DNA of 64,000 bases, taken from the NCBI GenBank assembly GCA_937921505.1, contig CAKZUB010000032.1, positions 44,722 to 108,721 of the forward strand, read 5' to 3'. Made by a program: the position numbers and the translations under genes. This document shows, one piece after another, positions 1-9,638 of the stretch. The stretch is from an uncultured Clostridia bacterium (GTDB lineage Bacteria > Bacillota > Clostridia > Lachnospirales > Cellulosilyticaceae). Under the pieces are notes generated by a model. That model searched no databases. It worked only from the letters and a program-made list of their open reading frames with translations, and was not told where the DNA came from. The number at the start of each line of letters is the position of its first letter. Position 1 is the first letter of the stretch.

Positions 1-142
1 GCATTAATCCAATAACAATACATATTAATCCAAAAAGCTTTCTGTTATCGAAGGTATACGGTATATTTCTTCTCATCATCTTATGTTGACTACGCCTTTT
101 TGCCAAATAAATCTGCTCTCTTATCAACCGTTCGATTTGCAT
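1..142 (-). CDS. Partial gene, N-terminus of a small membrane-type protein
   Basis: An ATG at 142-140 follows an AAGGGGG ribosome binding site and opens a frame that runs off the left edge after 47 codons. The visible part is basic (many K and R) and then enters a hydrophobic stretch (LFGLICIVIGL) near residues 35-46, so it looks like a cytoplasmic basic head followed by a membrane segment. Such an arrangement is common in septum-type (FtsL/DivIC-like) and other bitopic proteins, but too little is visible to name it. It is read in the same direction as the radical SAM gene, 30 bases downstream of that gene's stop. Confidence 0.5.
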   Translation of the reverse strand, partial: MQIERLIREQIYLAKRRSQHKMMRRNIPYTFDNRKLFGLICIVIGLM

Positions 143-171
143 AGCTATCCCCCTTTTATAGAAAAAAAGCA

Positions 172-1116
172 TTAAATAAACTTTCTAACAGCCTTTCCTT
201 CTATATAGTCGCACAAGTCTCCTTGTCTATATTTTTTTTGTACCATCTCATTTACAATGTCATCATGTATTTTCCACCAGCTTGTATTCCAATTTGAAAA
301 TAAAGTATGAGACTCCGGCGCTCTTCCTATAATACGTTGTACAACAATATCTTCTGATAAATATCTTAAAAAAGTAATCACTCTTTGCTGATAGTCTTCT
401 AGCGTAATGAGTTTGATTTTGTCACTTAAATAATCTGCCGCAAGCGGTGTGTCCTTGACAACATAAAGTGCATGAAGCTTGACATAATCACTTTTTAAAA
501 CACTCATGCATTTTGCATTTTCAATAACATCATCTAGAGTATCCCAAGGCAAGTTTAAAATAAGATGTGTACATACTTCAAAACTATATTTTTTAATTTG
601 AAGGATCGCATCCAAATATTCTGCCAAACCATGTCCTCTATTGACCTTTTTCAAAGAATGATAATTAACAGTTTGAAGTCCCAGTTCAATACATACGTCT
701 TTTTTAGTCCTGAGTGACCATTCTTTGAGCACCTCTAGGTACGCACTATGAATACAGTCTGGTCGTGTAGATAGTGCTACACCCACAACATCTGCATCAC
801 AGATGTCCTCAAGTACTTCCTTAAACACATTAAGCGGCATATACGTATTACTAAAGTTTTGAAAGTATGCAATAAAGTATTTCGCTTTATATTTTTGACC
901 GATGTAAGCTTTATTGACATCTAGCTGTATCTTTACCGCCTCATGTGCATCCCTCATTTCATAACCAGCTCCTGCTTCACCACAAAAGCTACACCCTCCC
1001 ACGCCGCAAGTTCCATCCCTATTTGGACATGTAACAGGCAAATGAACAGGTATTTTATACACTTTATCTCCATATCTATTTTTGAGATATGGGGCATATT
1101 TATTATAAGTTTCCAA
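172..1116 (-). CDS. Radical SAM protein, TIGR01212/YhcC family
   Basis: A 314-residue radical SAM enzyme. Cys30, Cys42 and Cys45 sit in a CPNRDGT...GGCSFC arrangement, the Elp3-like spacing of the 4Fe-4S/SAM cluster motif found in the YhcC (TIGR01212) family. A TIM-barrel type core and the family C-terminus follow. The substrate of this family is not established; a role in tRNA or RNA modification is often guessed. Translation starts at a TTG (1116-1114), eight bases after an AGAGGA site; no better ATG exists. It follows the M14 peptidase gene with only a few bases between them, so the two are probably co-transcribed. Confidence 0.85.
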   Translation of the reverse strand: METYNKYAPYLKNRYGDKVYKIPVHLPVTCPNRDGTCGVGGCSFCGEAGAGYEMRDAHEAVKIQLDVNKAYIGQKYKAKYFIAYFQNFSNTYMPLNVFKEVLEDICDADVVGVALSTRPDCIHSAYLEVLKEWSLRTKKDVCIELGLQTVNYHSLKKVNRGHGLAEYLDAILQIKKYSFEVCTHLILNLPWDTLDDVIENAKCMSVLKSDYVKLHALYVVKDTPLAADYLSDKIKLITLEDYQQRVITFLRYLSEDIVVQRIIGRAPESHTLFSNWNTSWWKIHDDIVNEMVQKKYRQGDLCDYIEGKAVRKFI

Positions 1117-1120
1117 ACTA

Positions 1121-2059
1121 TTATTCCTCTTTTCTTAAGTCTTTTGATGCTAGCAGCAAAATAGGCAGCGTGTCCGCTAGAATAGTATTCATTTGAGTGA
1201 TTTCAATAGGATTTTCACCATAACCACATTCTATTGTAAATCCAGGTTTGCTAAAATTTAGTATAAACCAATCTTTATACCCACCAGTTGCTGCCATGCG
1301 GTCAGGTTCATCTAATTTATAACCACTAGCCTTTGAAAACATTGTAGCATATTCCTTAGCATTAGCAATACACATATCCTTATAAGTCCAATAAATGACT
1401 TCTCCTTGGGTATGATAGGCTAAAACCATATCATACTGACGTTCTCTAGTTAAGTTCGCAAGAGCGCGGCTTTCTGGTTCAGATTCTGGAGCTTCCCCAG
1501 GATAGTAAGCATAACTTGGAGTTTTTTCCTCACTCATAAATTTATATTCTTCAAATCCCGCATTATAGTTTCGATTAAGATCAACGCCTCTTATATTAGA
1601 TTTCCATCTTGAGAAGTCTAATCGCCCTGCATTAAGCTTTTTGAGGCTATCTAAAACACAGCTATCTCCAAGTCCATTTACACATAATTCAACACCATCT
1701 GGATTAACCATGGGAACAAAATCGTAACTTAACTTTTCTAAAAAATCTGCCATGTTTATATCTAGACATATCTTTCTATCTTCTATAAGCTTGCAAATGA
1801 GTTCTATGCTTTTCATAATGATAATAGATGTAATCCATTCATTCGCATGATGGCTTCCATTAACATGAATCTTTCGCTTGCCATAGCCTAAGCTTAAACA
1901 ATAAATAGGCCTGTTTTGAATACTTCTGCCTATTTCTTTTAAGGCTAAGAACGGATATTGTTTAACTAACTTTAATAATTGTTCTTCCATAATATTAAAA
2001 CTATATTTCTCTTTTTTTAAATGGGTTAGTTGTGTATCTATATGAAACAGTACCGTCAA
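1121..2059 (-). CDS. M14 family zinc carboxypeptidase
   Basis: A 312-residue zinc peptidase. The metal site is visible as His71 and Glu74 (SHHANEW), His216 (AYHTQGE) and the catalytic Glu277 (TIECGYGE), with NPDG at 119-122 and NRNYN near 162-166 forming the usual substrate-binding stretches. In Firmicutes this subgroup includes gamma-D-glutamyl-diaminopimelate peptidases, so muropeptide turnover is the likely role. No signal peptide is seen, which points to a cytoplasmic peptide-recycling enzyme. The start is uncertain: the frame opens at a TTG at 2059 only two bases after an AAAGGA site, and the next in-frame ATG (residue 24) lacks a ribosome binding site. Confidence 0.82.
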   Translation of the reverse strand: MTVLFHIDTQLTHLKKEKYSFNIMEEQLLKLVKQYPFLALKEIGRSIQNRPIYCLSLGYGKRKIHVNGSHHANEWITSIIIMKSIELICKLIEDRKICLDINMADFLEKLSYDFVPMVNPDGVELCVNGLGDSCVLDSLKKLNAGRLDFSRWKSNIRGVDLNRNYNAGFEEYKFMSEEKTPSYAYYPGEAPESEPESRALANLTRERQYDMVLAYHTQGEVIYWTYKDMCIANAKEYATMFSKASGYKLDEPDRMAATGGYKDWFILNFSKPGFTIECGYGENPIEITQMNTILADTLPILLLASKDLRKEE

Positions 2060-2250
2060 ATCCTTTCTTTTTACTACCTCACAATATTTATATTTAAGTA
2101 TTGTGCTAATTATGTACTATTTAAAAAAAATGTAACCAGATTTCTCCATTTAGTAATCTTAAAATTAATGTATAAATTAAATCTATAGAGCAATAATAAA
2201 GTTATCATCATGCTTTGCTATTAAATATTTAGAAAGGCGGTTACAAAAAT

Positions 2251-2472
2251 ATGAGATCTAGAAGTTTTGATTATGTTGCAATTACATTAATTATAATAGG
2301 CGCTCTTAATTGGGGACTTATTGGCTTTTTTCAATTTGATTTAGTTGCATTTTTGTTTGGTGGAATGACTTCTTGGATAAGTAGAGTGATTTATGCCATC
2401 ATAGGTATTGCTGGTATCTACGCTCTTACACTATACGGAAGAGTCTACGATCATCCTTATACTAATAATTAA
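2251..2472 (+). CDS. DUF378 small membrane protein
   Basis: A 73-residue protein with two hydrophobic segments (about residues 8-32 and 40-62) and the LNWGLIGFF pattern typical of DUF378 (YuzA-like) proteins. The family is widespread in Firmicutes and has no established function; location in the cytoplasmic membrane is clear. An AAAGGCGG site lies upstream of the ATG. It forms its own transcription unit, ended by a strong hairpin at 2483-2513. Confidence 0.85.
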   Translation: MRSRSFDYVAITLIIIGALNWGLIGFFQFDLVAFLFGGMTSWISRVIYAIIGIAGIYALTLYGRVYDHPYTNN

Positions 2473-2482
2473 TTATTTAGCT

Positions 2483-2513
2483 ACCACTTTTAGAATCTAA
2501 AAGTGGTTTTTTT
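2483..2513 (+). terminator. Rho-independent terminator of the DUF378 gene
   Basis: Perfect 12-base inverted repeat (ACCACTTTTAGA / TCTAAAAGTGGT) with a one-base centre, followed by a run of seven T on the plus strand, ten bases after the stop codon. Confidence 0.9.
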
Positions 2514-2661
2514 ATACTTATTTATCCTTCATATACACGTTAACTAATAACCCTTATCTTCTCATAGATATATATTTATTTTTTTCATAAAAAAAGAGGT
2601 ATTTAAAGAGTGAAATTGAATAAATATAATAATAAAACAATTATCTAAGAGGTGATGTGTT

Positions 2662-3075
2662 ATGATAAAGATTATTACAGGCCAAACAGGAGAAGGAAAA
2701 ACTAAGATGATGATTGATGCCGCAAATCAAAAGGTATCAAATCTCAAAGGGCACGTTGTTTATATTGATAGTACTACGACTCATCGTTATGCTTTGTCTC
2801 ATCAAATTCGTCTAATCGAAGCTTCCACCTTTCCTCTTCATTCTCAAAATGATTTCTTTGGTTTCTTATGTGGTATTTTGTCAAGCAATCATGATATTGA
2901 AACAGTATTTATAGATGAGCTGATTAAAATTACGCATGCCAGTATTGATGAACTCATCTTATTTTTTGACAAACTCAAAAAGTTATCTGACCAATATGCT
3001 ATCGAGTTCATTGTTGGAACCTGTTGCTCAAACAAAGATATTCCAGCTATTCTTACCCCTTATTTAATTGCATAA
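2662..3075 (+). CDS. Small P-loop NTPase of unknown function
   Basis: A 137-residue protein that starts directly with a Walker A motif (GQTGEGKT, residues 7-14) and has a Walker B-like VFIDE near residue 86, so it should bind and hydrolyse a nucleotide. It lacks the rest of a PilT, AAA or RecA core and is about the minimum size for a P-loop fold. Databases often label such proteins as ATP-binding or PilT-like without evidence. An AAGAGGTGAT site precedes the ATG. It stands alone between two strong terminators and converges on the GH13 gene. The function is not known. Confidence 0.7.
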   Translation: MIKIITGQTGEGKTKMMIDAANQKVSNLKGHVVYIDSTTTHRYALSHQIRLIEASTFPLHSQNDFFGFLCGILSSNHDIETVFIDELIKITHASIDELILFFDKLKKLSDQYAIEFIVGTCCSNKDIPAILTPYLIA

Positions 3076-3077
3076 TC

Positions 3078-3143
3078 AAAAAATACTTATTAACATAAGG
3101 TACTGTCAAATGTATATTTGACTTGTGTTAATAAGTATTTTTT
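3078..3143. terminator. Bidirectional terminator between P-loop gene and GH13 gene
   Basis: An outer inverted repeat (AAAAATACTTATTAACA at the left, its complement at the right) encloses a second perfect stem (GTCAAAT / ATTTGAC). T-runs at both ends suit the two convergent genes. Confidence 0.88.
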
Positions 3144-3144
3144 A

Positions 3145-5103
3145 TTATCCTTCTATAAAAACACAGATACTATAGCTTTCGACTTGATAATGATTATTCT
3201 CCATCACATGCCCTATAATATCAACATCTTTAGGAGATGTGAGATTCGTATCCACTATCCTCAGCCACTTCGATTGAATGTATGGGAGTTCAAAAACAAG
3301 TGGTTCATGATAGCTATTAGCAATTACATAAATATTTTCTCCCTCTCCTTTTATGTGACAGGCGATACTTCTAGAATAATAAGACCAATCAGGCTTATTA
3401 TAGCAAACGCCATGCCATGTCACTGTATAATCATTACTTTTTTTATCACTAAAGTACTTAAGACTTTTTCTAAATCTAATAAGGTTTTTGGTAAAAGCAA
3501 GTATTTCTCCAAATGCTTGCTGCCTTCTCCAGTCTACCCATACGCCTTCATTATCCTGACAATAAGCATTATTATTGCCTTTTTGCGTTCTGCAAAACTC
3601 ATCGCCCATCAAAAGCATCGGAACGCCTTTAGATAGTAATAGCATACACATATAATTTTTAACTCTGCGTTTTCTCATATTTAAAATTTCAGTATCGTTT
3701 GTTTCACCTTCTATGCCACAGTTAAAACTATAATTACCATTATGCCCATCCCTATTGTCCTCACCATTTTCAAAATTGTGTTTATGCTCATATGACAGTA
3801 AATCCCACATTGTAAACCCATCATGAGCTGTTATAAAATGAACCGTATGGGTATGCTCTTTTTTGGCATCTGTAAAATAAATTTCTTTTCCCACCATACA
3901 GTCTGCTACAGACTTTGCAAGTCCTTGATCTCCCCTTATAAACTTTCTAATCGTATCTCTAAAATAGTCACTCCACTCTCTAAAATGATAAGGCATTCTT
4001 CCTACATCATAACTTCCTTTGGCATCCCAACTTTCAGAAATAAGTTTGACATGCGAAAGAATAGGATCTTCTGAAATATCATGTAAAATGGAATGGTTCA
4101 TCCACTTACCATACTGATCTTGCCCAAGTATAGAGGCTAAGTCAAACCGAAAACCATCTACTCCCATACAAGTAACCCAGTATCTTAAGCTATCTAGTAT
4201 AAGTTGTTTAATAATATAGTGATTGGTATTAAGTGTATTACCAGTTCCTGCATGATTAGCATACTCATTGTTTTCATTGAATTTATAATAAACATTATTT
4301 GAAAGATATTTGAAATTGAATGATTTTCCTCCGTGTCCGCCTTCACCTGTATGATTATAAACAACATCAAGCACAACTTCTAATCCTTGCTGATGCGCTG
4401 CATCAACAAATTCTTTGAATTCTTTTATGACTTCAACACCATCTTTACTTGTACTATATCTTTCATCTAGGGCAAAAAAAGCTATAGGATTATATCCCCA
4501 GACATCTTGCAATAATTCACCCGTCATAGGATGTCTATTACGAAGGGTGTAGGGATTCCATTTAAAAACTGGTAATAATTCTATCGTTGTAATCCCTAGA
4601 TCTTTTAAATAGGGTAGTTTGTCGATAAGGCCTTTGTAAGTACCCCCATCTATCTCCTTAACGTTTGCTGAGGTATGTTTTGTAAAGCTTCCCACATGTA
4701 CTTCATAAAGGATCGTTTCTTCCCAAGGAATACATGGTTTTTTAGTCTCATAATAGCTTTTACTGCTCACGATATTTTTATAGGTTAAAGGTTGCATAGG
4801 ATCTTCTTGAATACAATAGGCATACGGATCTAAAATGGGTTTAGATACCTGTTGCATACTATCTATTGTCTTCCAGACGTAACTCATCCCTTCTTCAACA
4901 TCCTCGATATATATATGAAAAATATCTCCTGTTGCATAATTACTTCTATTTAATATCATTTTAAATACTGGGATTGTTTCTTTAAAAGAACGATAAATCT
5001 CTAATATCATATTGTATGCACTATTAGAATAAATACCGAAATTAACCCCTTTGCTCTCTAATGAGCACCCTAAAAAAGGTATACCTTTTTTGATGTTATA
5101 CAT
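3145..5103 (-). CDS. Glycogen debranching-type GH13 enzyme (GlgX/isoamylase/pullulanase group)
   Basis: A 652-residue alpha-glucan hydrolase of GH13. An N-terminal carbohydrate-binding (CBM48-like) domain occupies about residues 1-120. The catalytic barrel shows VVYNHT, the nucleophile region GFRFDLAS, the acid/base ISESWD and the transition-state stabiliser region TAHDG. VWGYNP matches debranching enzymes that cut alpha-1,6 branch points in glycogen or starch. I place the start at 5103, not at the longer frame start at 5136, because a GGAGG site lies eight bases upstream of the ATG at 5103. There is no signal peptide, so it acts in the cytoplasm. No glg genes are adjacent. Confidence 0.85.
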   Translation of the reverse strand: MYNIKKGIPFLGCSLESKGVNFGIYSNSAYNMILEIYRSFKETIPVFKMILNRSNYATGDIFHIYIEDVEEGMSYVWKTIDSMQQVSKPILDPYAYCIQEDPMQPLTYKNIVSSKSYYETKKPCIPWEETILYEVHVGSFTKHTSANVKEIDGGTYKGLIDKLPYLKDLGITTIELLPVFKWNPYTLRNRHPMTGELLQDVWGYNPIAFFALDERYSTSKDGVEVIKEFKEFVDAAHQQGLEVVLDVVYNHTGEGGHGGKSFNFKYLSNNVYYKFNENNEYANHAGTGNTLNTNHYIIKQLILDSLRYWVTCMGVDGFRFDLASILGQDQYGKWMNHSILHDISEDPILSHVKLISESWDAKGSYDVGRMPYHFREWSDYFRDTIRKFIRGDQGLAKSVADCMVGKEIYFTDAKKEHTHTVHFITAHDGFTMWDLLSYEHKHNFENGEDNRDGHNGNYSFNCGIEGETNDTEILNMRKRRVKNYMCMLLLSKGVPMLLMGDEFCRTQKGNNNAYCQDNEGVWVDWRRQQAFGEILAFTKNLIRFRKSLKYFSDKKSNDYTVTWHGVCYNKPDWSYYSRSIACHIKGEGENIYVIANSYHEPLVFELPYIQSKWLRIVDTNLTSPKDVDIIGHVMENNHYQVESYSICVFIEG

Positions 5104-5264
5104 TTTGTAAGCCTCCTGAAAATATTGATAATACATAGCATATAAATTTATCTTTCGTGCTATATTAACACTAAGATCTATTAATAATCTACCCTTATCT
5201 TATATTATCCTTAACTTTATTGCTATATAAATTATTCTGATACGTTTTTACTTTACTTATTCAC

Positions 5265-5293
5265 TTGAAAATATTTAGAGGTTATGCTATCAT
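5265..5293 (+). promoter_or_regulatory. Candidate sigma-A promoter of the tyrS leader
   Basis: TTGAAA (5265-5270) and TATCAT (5288-5293) are 17 bases apart, upstream of the T-box leader. The rest of the stretch 5104-5264 shows nothing else that I recognise. Confidence 0.5.
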
Positions 5294-5344
5294 ATATAAT
5301 AATATCATATTCCAAAAACTTTGATAAAGACATAGTAATATAAG

Positions 5345-5528
5345 AAAAACTGTTTTAGAGAGTGTGTGGTTGGTGAAAGCACATACAGTATCTTATATGA
5401 AATACATCTTTTGAGTTGAATCATTCCGGCTGTCATCCGTTAACGTGACTTAAAGGCAGATATTTATCTGCAAATTAAGGTGGTACCACGGGTTATCTCG
5501 TCCTTATCGGATGAGATAGCCCTTTTTA
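5345..5528 (+). promoter_or_regulatory. Tyrosine T-box riboswitch of tyrS
   Basis: The conserved T-box AAGGTGGTACCACG is at 5477-5490. A GAA-A-TAC specifier-loop sequence lies at 5399-5406 with the Tyr codon TAC at 5404-5406, matching the gene downstream. The terminator stem runs from 5490 to about 5523 (GGGTTATCTCGTCC pairs with its complement) and is followed by a T-run. Uncharged tRNA-Tyr would stabilise the antiterminator and allow tyrS transcription. Confidence 0.93.
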
Positions 5529-5558
5529 TAATTTCAAAAATAGTAGGAGGTAATAGTA

Positions 5559-6785
5559 GTGAATGCTTATGATGTTTTATTAGAACGAGGTTTTATTCAA
5601 CAAATGACCCACGAAAAAGAAATAAAGGACCTTTTAAATAAAGAAAAGGTTACCTTTTATATAGGCTTTGACCCTACTGCTGATAGTCTTCACGTAGGAC
5701 ATTTTGTAACCGTTATGGCAATGTCTCACATGCAAAAAGCTGGTCATAGACCTATCGTACTTCTAGGAGGAGGTACAGCTATGGTCGGTGATCCTACTGG
5801 CAAAACAGATATGCGAAAAATGATGACAAAAGAAATTATTGCACATAATGTAAGCTGTTTTAAACAACAACTCTCAAAGTTTATTTCTTTTAAAAATGAT
5901 GCAGCAATCATGGTAAATAACGCTGATTGGCTTCTCAACCTAAATTATATAGACTTTTTAAGAGAAGTAGGTGTTCACTTTTCAGTTAACCGTATGTTAA
6001 CATTTGAATGCTTTAAACAAAGATTAGAAAAAGGCTTGTCTTTCTTAGAATTTAACTACATGCTTATGCAATCCTATGACTTCTTAGAACTTTACCGTAA
6101 GTACAACTGTAAACTTCAACTTGGTGGAAATGATCAGTGGTCTAACATACTAGGAGGTGTTGAACTTGTTAGAAGAATACATGGAGATACATCATTTGGT
6201 ATGACCTTCTCTCTTCTTACAACCAGTGAAGGCAAAAAGATGGGAAAAACAGAAAAAGGTGCATTATGGCTTGATCCTGAAAAAACAACTCCTTATGATT
6301 TTTATCAGTATTGGAGAAATATTGATGACGCTGATGTAAAAAAATGTTTAGCGCTTCTTACCTTCCTTCCTATGGAAGAAGTTAATGCACTAGGTGCATT
6401 AGAAGGTTCTGAAATTAATAAAGCTAAAGAAAAGCTTGCTTTTGAAATCACTCAAATTGTTCATGGTCAAGAAGAAGCCATTAAAGCAGATACTGCTGCA
6501 AAAGCTTTATTTGTTGGTGGAGCAATAGGTGGCTCTATTCCTACAACAACCTTTAGCACTGATGAATTTACTGATGGTATGGATATTATTACACTTTTAG
6601 AAAAAACTAAACTTGTCCCATCGCGTTCAGAAGCCAGACGTCTCATTACTCAAAACGGCATAAAATTAGAAGGAACAGCTATTACAGATTTAAACTATAA
6701 AGTTGATATAACACATTTCAAGGATAATAGTCTTATGATTCAAAAAGGTAAAAAAGTGTTCCATAGAGTTTGTTTAATTAAGTAA
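5559..6785 (+). CDS. tyrS: Tyrosyl-tRNA synthetase
   Basis: A class I aminoacyl-tRNA synthetase of 408 residues that charges tRNA-Tyr. The HIGH motif appears as HVGH at residues 45-48, the KMSKS motif as KKMGKT at 226-231, and the tyrosine-recognition region as [13 protein letters not shown] at 162-174. An S4-like RNA-binding domain closes the protein. The start is GTG (5559), eight bases after GGAGG. The T-box leader upstream places it under control of tRNA-Tyr charging. It is monocistronic and ends before a hairpin at 6834-6880. Confidence 0.97.
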   Translation: MNAYDVLLERGFIQQMTHEKEIKDLLNKEKVTFYIGFDPTADSLHVGHFVTVMAMSHMQKAGHRPIVLLGGGTAMVGDPTGKTDMRKMMTKEIIAHNVSCFKQQLSKFISFKNDAAIMVNNADWLLNLNYIDFLREVGVHFSVNRMLTFECFKQRLEKGLSFLEFNYMLMQSYDFLELYRKYNCKLQLGGNDQWSNILGGVELVRRIHGDTSFGMTFSLLTTSEGKKMGKTEKGALWLDPEKTTPYDFYQYWRNIDDADVKKCLALLTFLPMEEVNALGALEGSEINKAKEKLAFEITQIVHGQEEAIKADTAAKALFVGGAIGGSIPTTTFSTDEFTDGMDIITLLEKTKLVPSRSEARRLITQNGIKLEGTAITDLNYKVDITHFKDNSLMIQKGKKVFHRVCLIK

Positions 6786-6833
6786 CAGCTGACAATCACA
6801 TTATTAACAAAATTGTTCTATTTTAATACTAAA

Positions 6834-6880
6834 AAAGGCTAAGAATATGTGATTTTATTTTTCACACTCTCTTAGCCTTT
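6834..6880. terminator. Bidirectional terminator between tyrS and the AI-2E exporter gene
   Basis: Perfect 11-base stem AAAGGCTAAGA / TCTTAGCCTTT with T-runs on both strands, between two convergent genes. Confidence 0.88.
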
Positions 6881-6905
6881 CTTTTAAACTTAAAATTCAA
6901 GGTTT

Positions 6906-8141
6906 TTATAAATCTTCTTTTGTTTCAAAGTCATCCTTCATATATCTTAAAATTATAACACGGATAAATGCTGCTACCGGTACTCCAAGAAGCATACCCA
7001 CTAAGCCAAACAACTTGCCTCCAACAAGTATGGCTAGTAATACTACAACAGGGTGAAGCTTAACACTATTGCCAATTACCTTTGGAACAATCACCCAGCC
7101 GTCTACTTGTTGGATAAGCACAAGTGCAAGTACGCCGTAGACTGCTTTCATCGGGTCTGCATCTATAAGTCCAATGAGCGCTGCAAGTACAAAGCCAACT
7201 ACAGGTCCAAAGTAAGGGATTAAATTAAATATCCCAGCTATAATTCCAATAATAATTGCAAAATCCATTCTAATAAGTGTTAAAGCAACACAGGCAAGAA
7301 TCCCTATAATAAGTGCATCTATCAGCTGTCCTCTAATATAATTAGAAAAAACATTATCTATATCGTGAGCAATTATTTTTACATTTTTAGAGACTCTTTC
7401 AGGTAGTATCGTATCACATACTTTATTCATAAAAAGTAATACTCTTTTCTTATCTTGTAATAAATAAAATGCAATAACAAATGATAATGCAATATTAATA
7501 ACATTTGCACCAAGTGTTGTGAAAAAGCCAAATGTCTTCTCAGATAAGCGAGAAACAAATACGTTAATATAACTATAAACACTTTCAATAATATGCCTGC
7601 TGTTTGCAAAAAAAGGAATATTGTCTGTAAAATTTGTCATCTGAGCTAACATATTTTCAAAGTATCTAATGTATCTATTAATACTTTGGGAAATATTTTT
7701 AATATTTGTAGAACCTAAAACATTTTTAACATTCATTGTAACTACAAGTATAAACAATCCAAGTAAGGCTATTACTGTAAAAGTTGTTAATAATGTAGGC
7801 AAAGTCCTTAAGTGCTTTCTTTTACTATCTTCTTTTTTATCTTTTTCACCTGTAGACTTATTTTTTTTACCGAAGTGGAAAAGATTTGTTTTAAATAGAT
7901 GAAAAGAAGGATCTTTGCATCTTTTCTCATAAAATTCTACTATAGGATCTAATAAGTAGGCTATAATTCCACCAATAATTAAGGGCTTTAATAATCGACA
8001 TAAGTTTCTCAATAGATTAAACATAAATGAAAAAACATCTTGAAAGTTCAAAATAACTAAAGCAGCAATAATAATAGCTATACTTGTTAATACCGTATAT
8101 ATGGAAATTGTAAAATACTTATTATTTCTTTCAAATTTCAT
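6906..8141 (-). CDS. AI-2E family transporter (YtvI/PerM type)
   Basis: A 411-residue polytopic membrane protein of the AI-2E exporter (formerly UPF0118) family, with about eight hydrophobic segments and the conserved NLIPYFGP..GFVLAALIG region towards the C-terminus. A charged loop rich in K, E and D near residues 95-120 follows the first two segments. Members act as putative exporters or ion/proton antiporters, and the substrate here cannot be told. I place the start at 8141 because GGAGG lies nine bases before it; the frame's first ATG at 8159 would put that site inside the coding region. It is the last gene of the minus-strand run that starts at about 14.3 kb. Confidence 0.85.
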   Translation of the reverse strand: MKFERNNKYFTISIYTVLTSIAIIIAALVILNFQDVFSFMFNLLRNLCRLLKPLIIGGIIAYLLDPIVEFYEKRCKDPSFHLFKTNLFHFGKKNKSTGEKDKKEDSKRKHLRTLPTLLTTFTVIALLGLFILVVTMNVKNVLGSTNIKNISQSINRYIRYFENMLAQMTNFTDNIPFFANSRHIIESVYSYINVFVSRLSEKTFGFFTTLGANVINIALSFVIAFYLLQDKKRVLLFMNKVCDTILPERVSKNVKIIAHDIDNVFSNYIRGQLIDALIIGILACVALTLIRMDFAIIIGIIAGIFNLIPYFGPVVGFVLAALIGLIDADPMKAVYGVLALVLIQQVDGWVIVPKVIGNSVKLHPVVVLLAILVGGKLFGLVGMLLGVPVAAFIRVIILRYMKDDFETKEDL

Positions 8142-8164
8142 GTTAAAATTCCTCCACACATGCC

Positions 8165-9625
8165 CTAATAAGTAACTATGTTCTCCAAAAGTCTAATAAG
8201 ATATTCATAAACTCTTGCCATTGAAGAAATACTTACTCGCTCTTGTGGTGAGTGGATATCCTTAACATGTGGTCCAATCGCTATCATGTCAATATCTATG
8301 AGTTTTTGCGCTATAAAACCACACTCTAATCCTGCATGGATAGATTTAATGTCTGGATCTTTCCCATACATTTCTTTGTAAATACGTATTGCTAGATCTC
8401 TTAAGTCGGATTGTTCACAATATTGCCAAGCAGGATAGTCCCCCCGAGTCTTAAGCTCACCCTTAAATCTTCTGCTAATTGCTTCTAGCTTATCTACTAA
8501 AGCTTGCTTTTTTGAGGGTACGGAGCTCCGGATAGCAGTTCCAAATCTAAAATTATCACCATGCTTTCCAACTATCCCTAAGTTCAAAGAAGTTTCAACC
8601 AACCCTTTCATAGACTGATCAAAACTGATAATACCATTAGGAATTATTAGCAATAGGTCTATAATTTTTTGTGTAAGTGCGGCAGAAAACATTTGATACG
8701 TTTCTTTAGCTTCATAAGCAATAATACTTACATCTGGATCTTGCTTACTATATTCTTTTTGAAGTATTTCTTGAATGTCTTTAACAAGGTTTTCTAACAA
8801 TGGTATTTGCGTGTCATTTAAGGCAATGACACATTCACATTCTCTTGTAATGACATTATCTTTTGTACCACCTGTAAGCTCACATAGATTAAAGTCAATT
8901 TGCTTTTTAAGATGACTTAGCACTCTACCCATAATGATATGAGCATTCCCTCTTTCTAAATGAATGTCTGCTCCTGAATGTCCGCCCAATAAACCACTGA
9001 CTATAATACGATAGGTTGTTTGCAAAGAATTATTAACTTCATAATCAAGTTTTAAATCTATGGAAGCCTTAGTCCCACCCGCACAGCTTACCAAAAATTC
9101 TCCTTCAACATCCGTATCTAAATTAATAAGCATTTTGCCTTTTAAGTATTCAGAATGAATGTGTGATGCTCCTGTCATTCCTCTTTCTTCATCAGTTGTC
9201 ATTAAAATTTCTAGTTCTGGATGCTTGAGTGTATTATCAGCTAGAATAGCCATTTGATAAGCGATTGCAACCCCATTATCTGCTCCTAATGTAGTTCCTT
9301 GTGCCCGAATATAATCATCTTGAATGAGTAATTTTAATCCCTCTTTTTCAAAATCATGGCATGTCTCTTTAGTCTTTTCACATACCATATCCAAATGACC
9401 TTGCAAAATCACTGTGGGTGCATTTTCATATCCAGGGGTAGCTGGTTTTTTTATATATACATTATAAGCCTCATCTTGCTTAACGCATAGTTTAAGTTGT
9501 TTAGCAAAATTCACGATATAATCACTTAAAGCCTTTTCATTCCCCGACCCTCTCGGAATAGAACTAATCTCTTCAAAATACTTAAATATCTCTATGGGTT
9601 GTAAATCCTTTAAAACCTTTGTCAT
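8165..9625 (-). CDS. pepD: Aminoacyl-histidine dipeptidase (M20C)
   Basis: A 486-residue cytoplasmic zinc dipeptidase of the PepD (Xaa-His dipeptidase) family. Metal and catalytic residues are visible: His77 and Asp79 (GHLDM), Asp116 (GADNG), Glu146-Glu147 (TDEERG) and a C-terminal HAGLECG stretch with a zinc-ligand His. The dimerisation domain lies between about 200 and 380. It cleaves dipeptides such as carnosine and Xaa-His and feeds amino-acid use. A good ribosome binding site (GGGG) precedes the ATG. It follows the DUF711 gene by 13 bases. Confidence 0.93.
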   Translation of the reverse strand: MTKVLKDLQPIEIFKYFEEISSIPRGSGNEKALSDYIVNFAKQLKLCVKQDEAYNVYIKKPATPGYENAPTVILQGHLDMVCEKTKETCHDFEKEGLKLLIQDDYIRAQGTTLGADNGVAIAYQMAILADNTLKHPELEILMTTDEERGMTGASHIHSEYLKGKMLINLDTDVEGEFLVSCAGGTKASIDLKLDYEVNNSLQTTYRIIVSGLLGGHSGADIHLERGNAHIIMGRVLSHLKKQIDFNLCELTGGTKDNVITRECECVIALNDTQIPLLENLVKDIQEILQKEYSKQDPDVSIIAYEAKETYQMFSAALTQKIIDLLLIIPNGIISFDQSMKGLVETSLNLGIVGKHGDNFRFGTAIRSSVPSKKQALVDKLEAISRRFKGELKTRGDYPAWQYCEQSDLRDLAIRIYKEMYGKDPDIKSIHAGLECGFIAQKLIDIDMIAIGPHVKDIHSPQERVSISSMARVYEYLIRLLENIVTY

Positions 9626-9638
9626 AAATATACCCCTT

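Noticed and set aside
3118..3636. Plus-strand open frame over the 3' end of the GH13 gene
   Set aside because: It is antisense to conserved GH13 sequence and begins inside a terminator hairpin.
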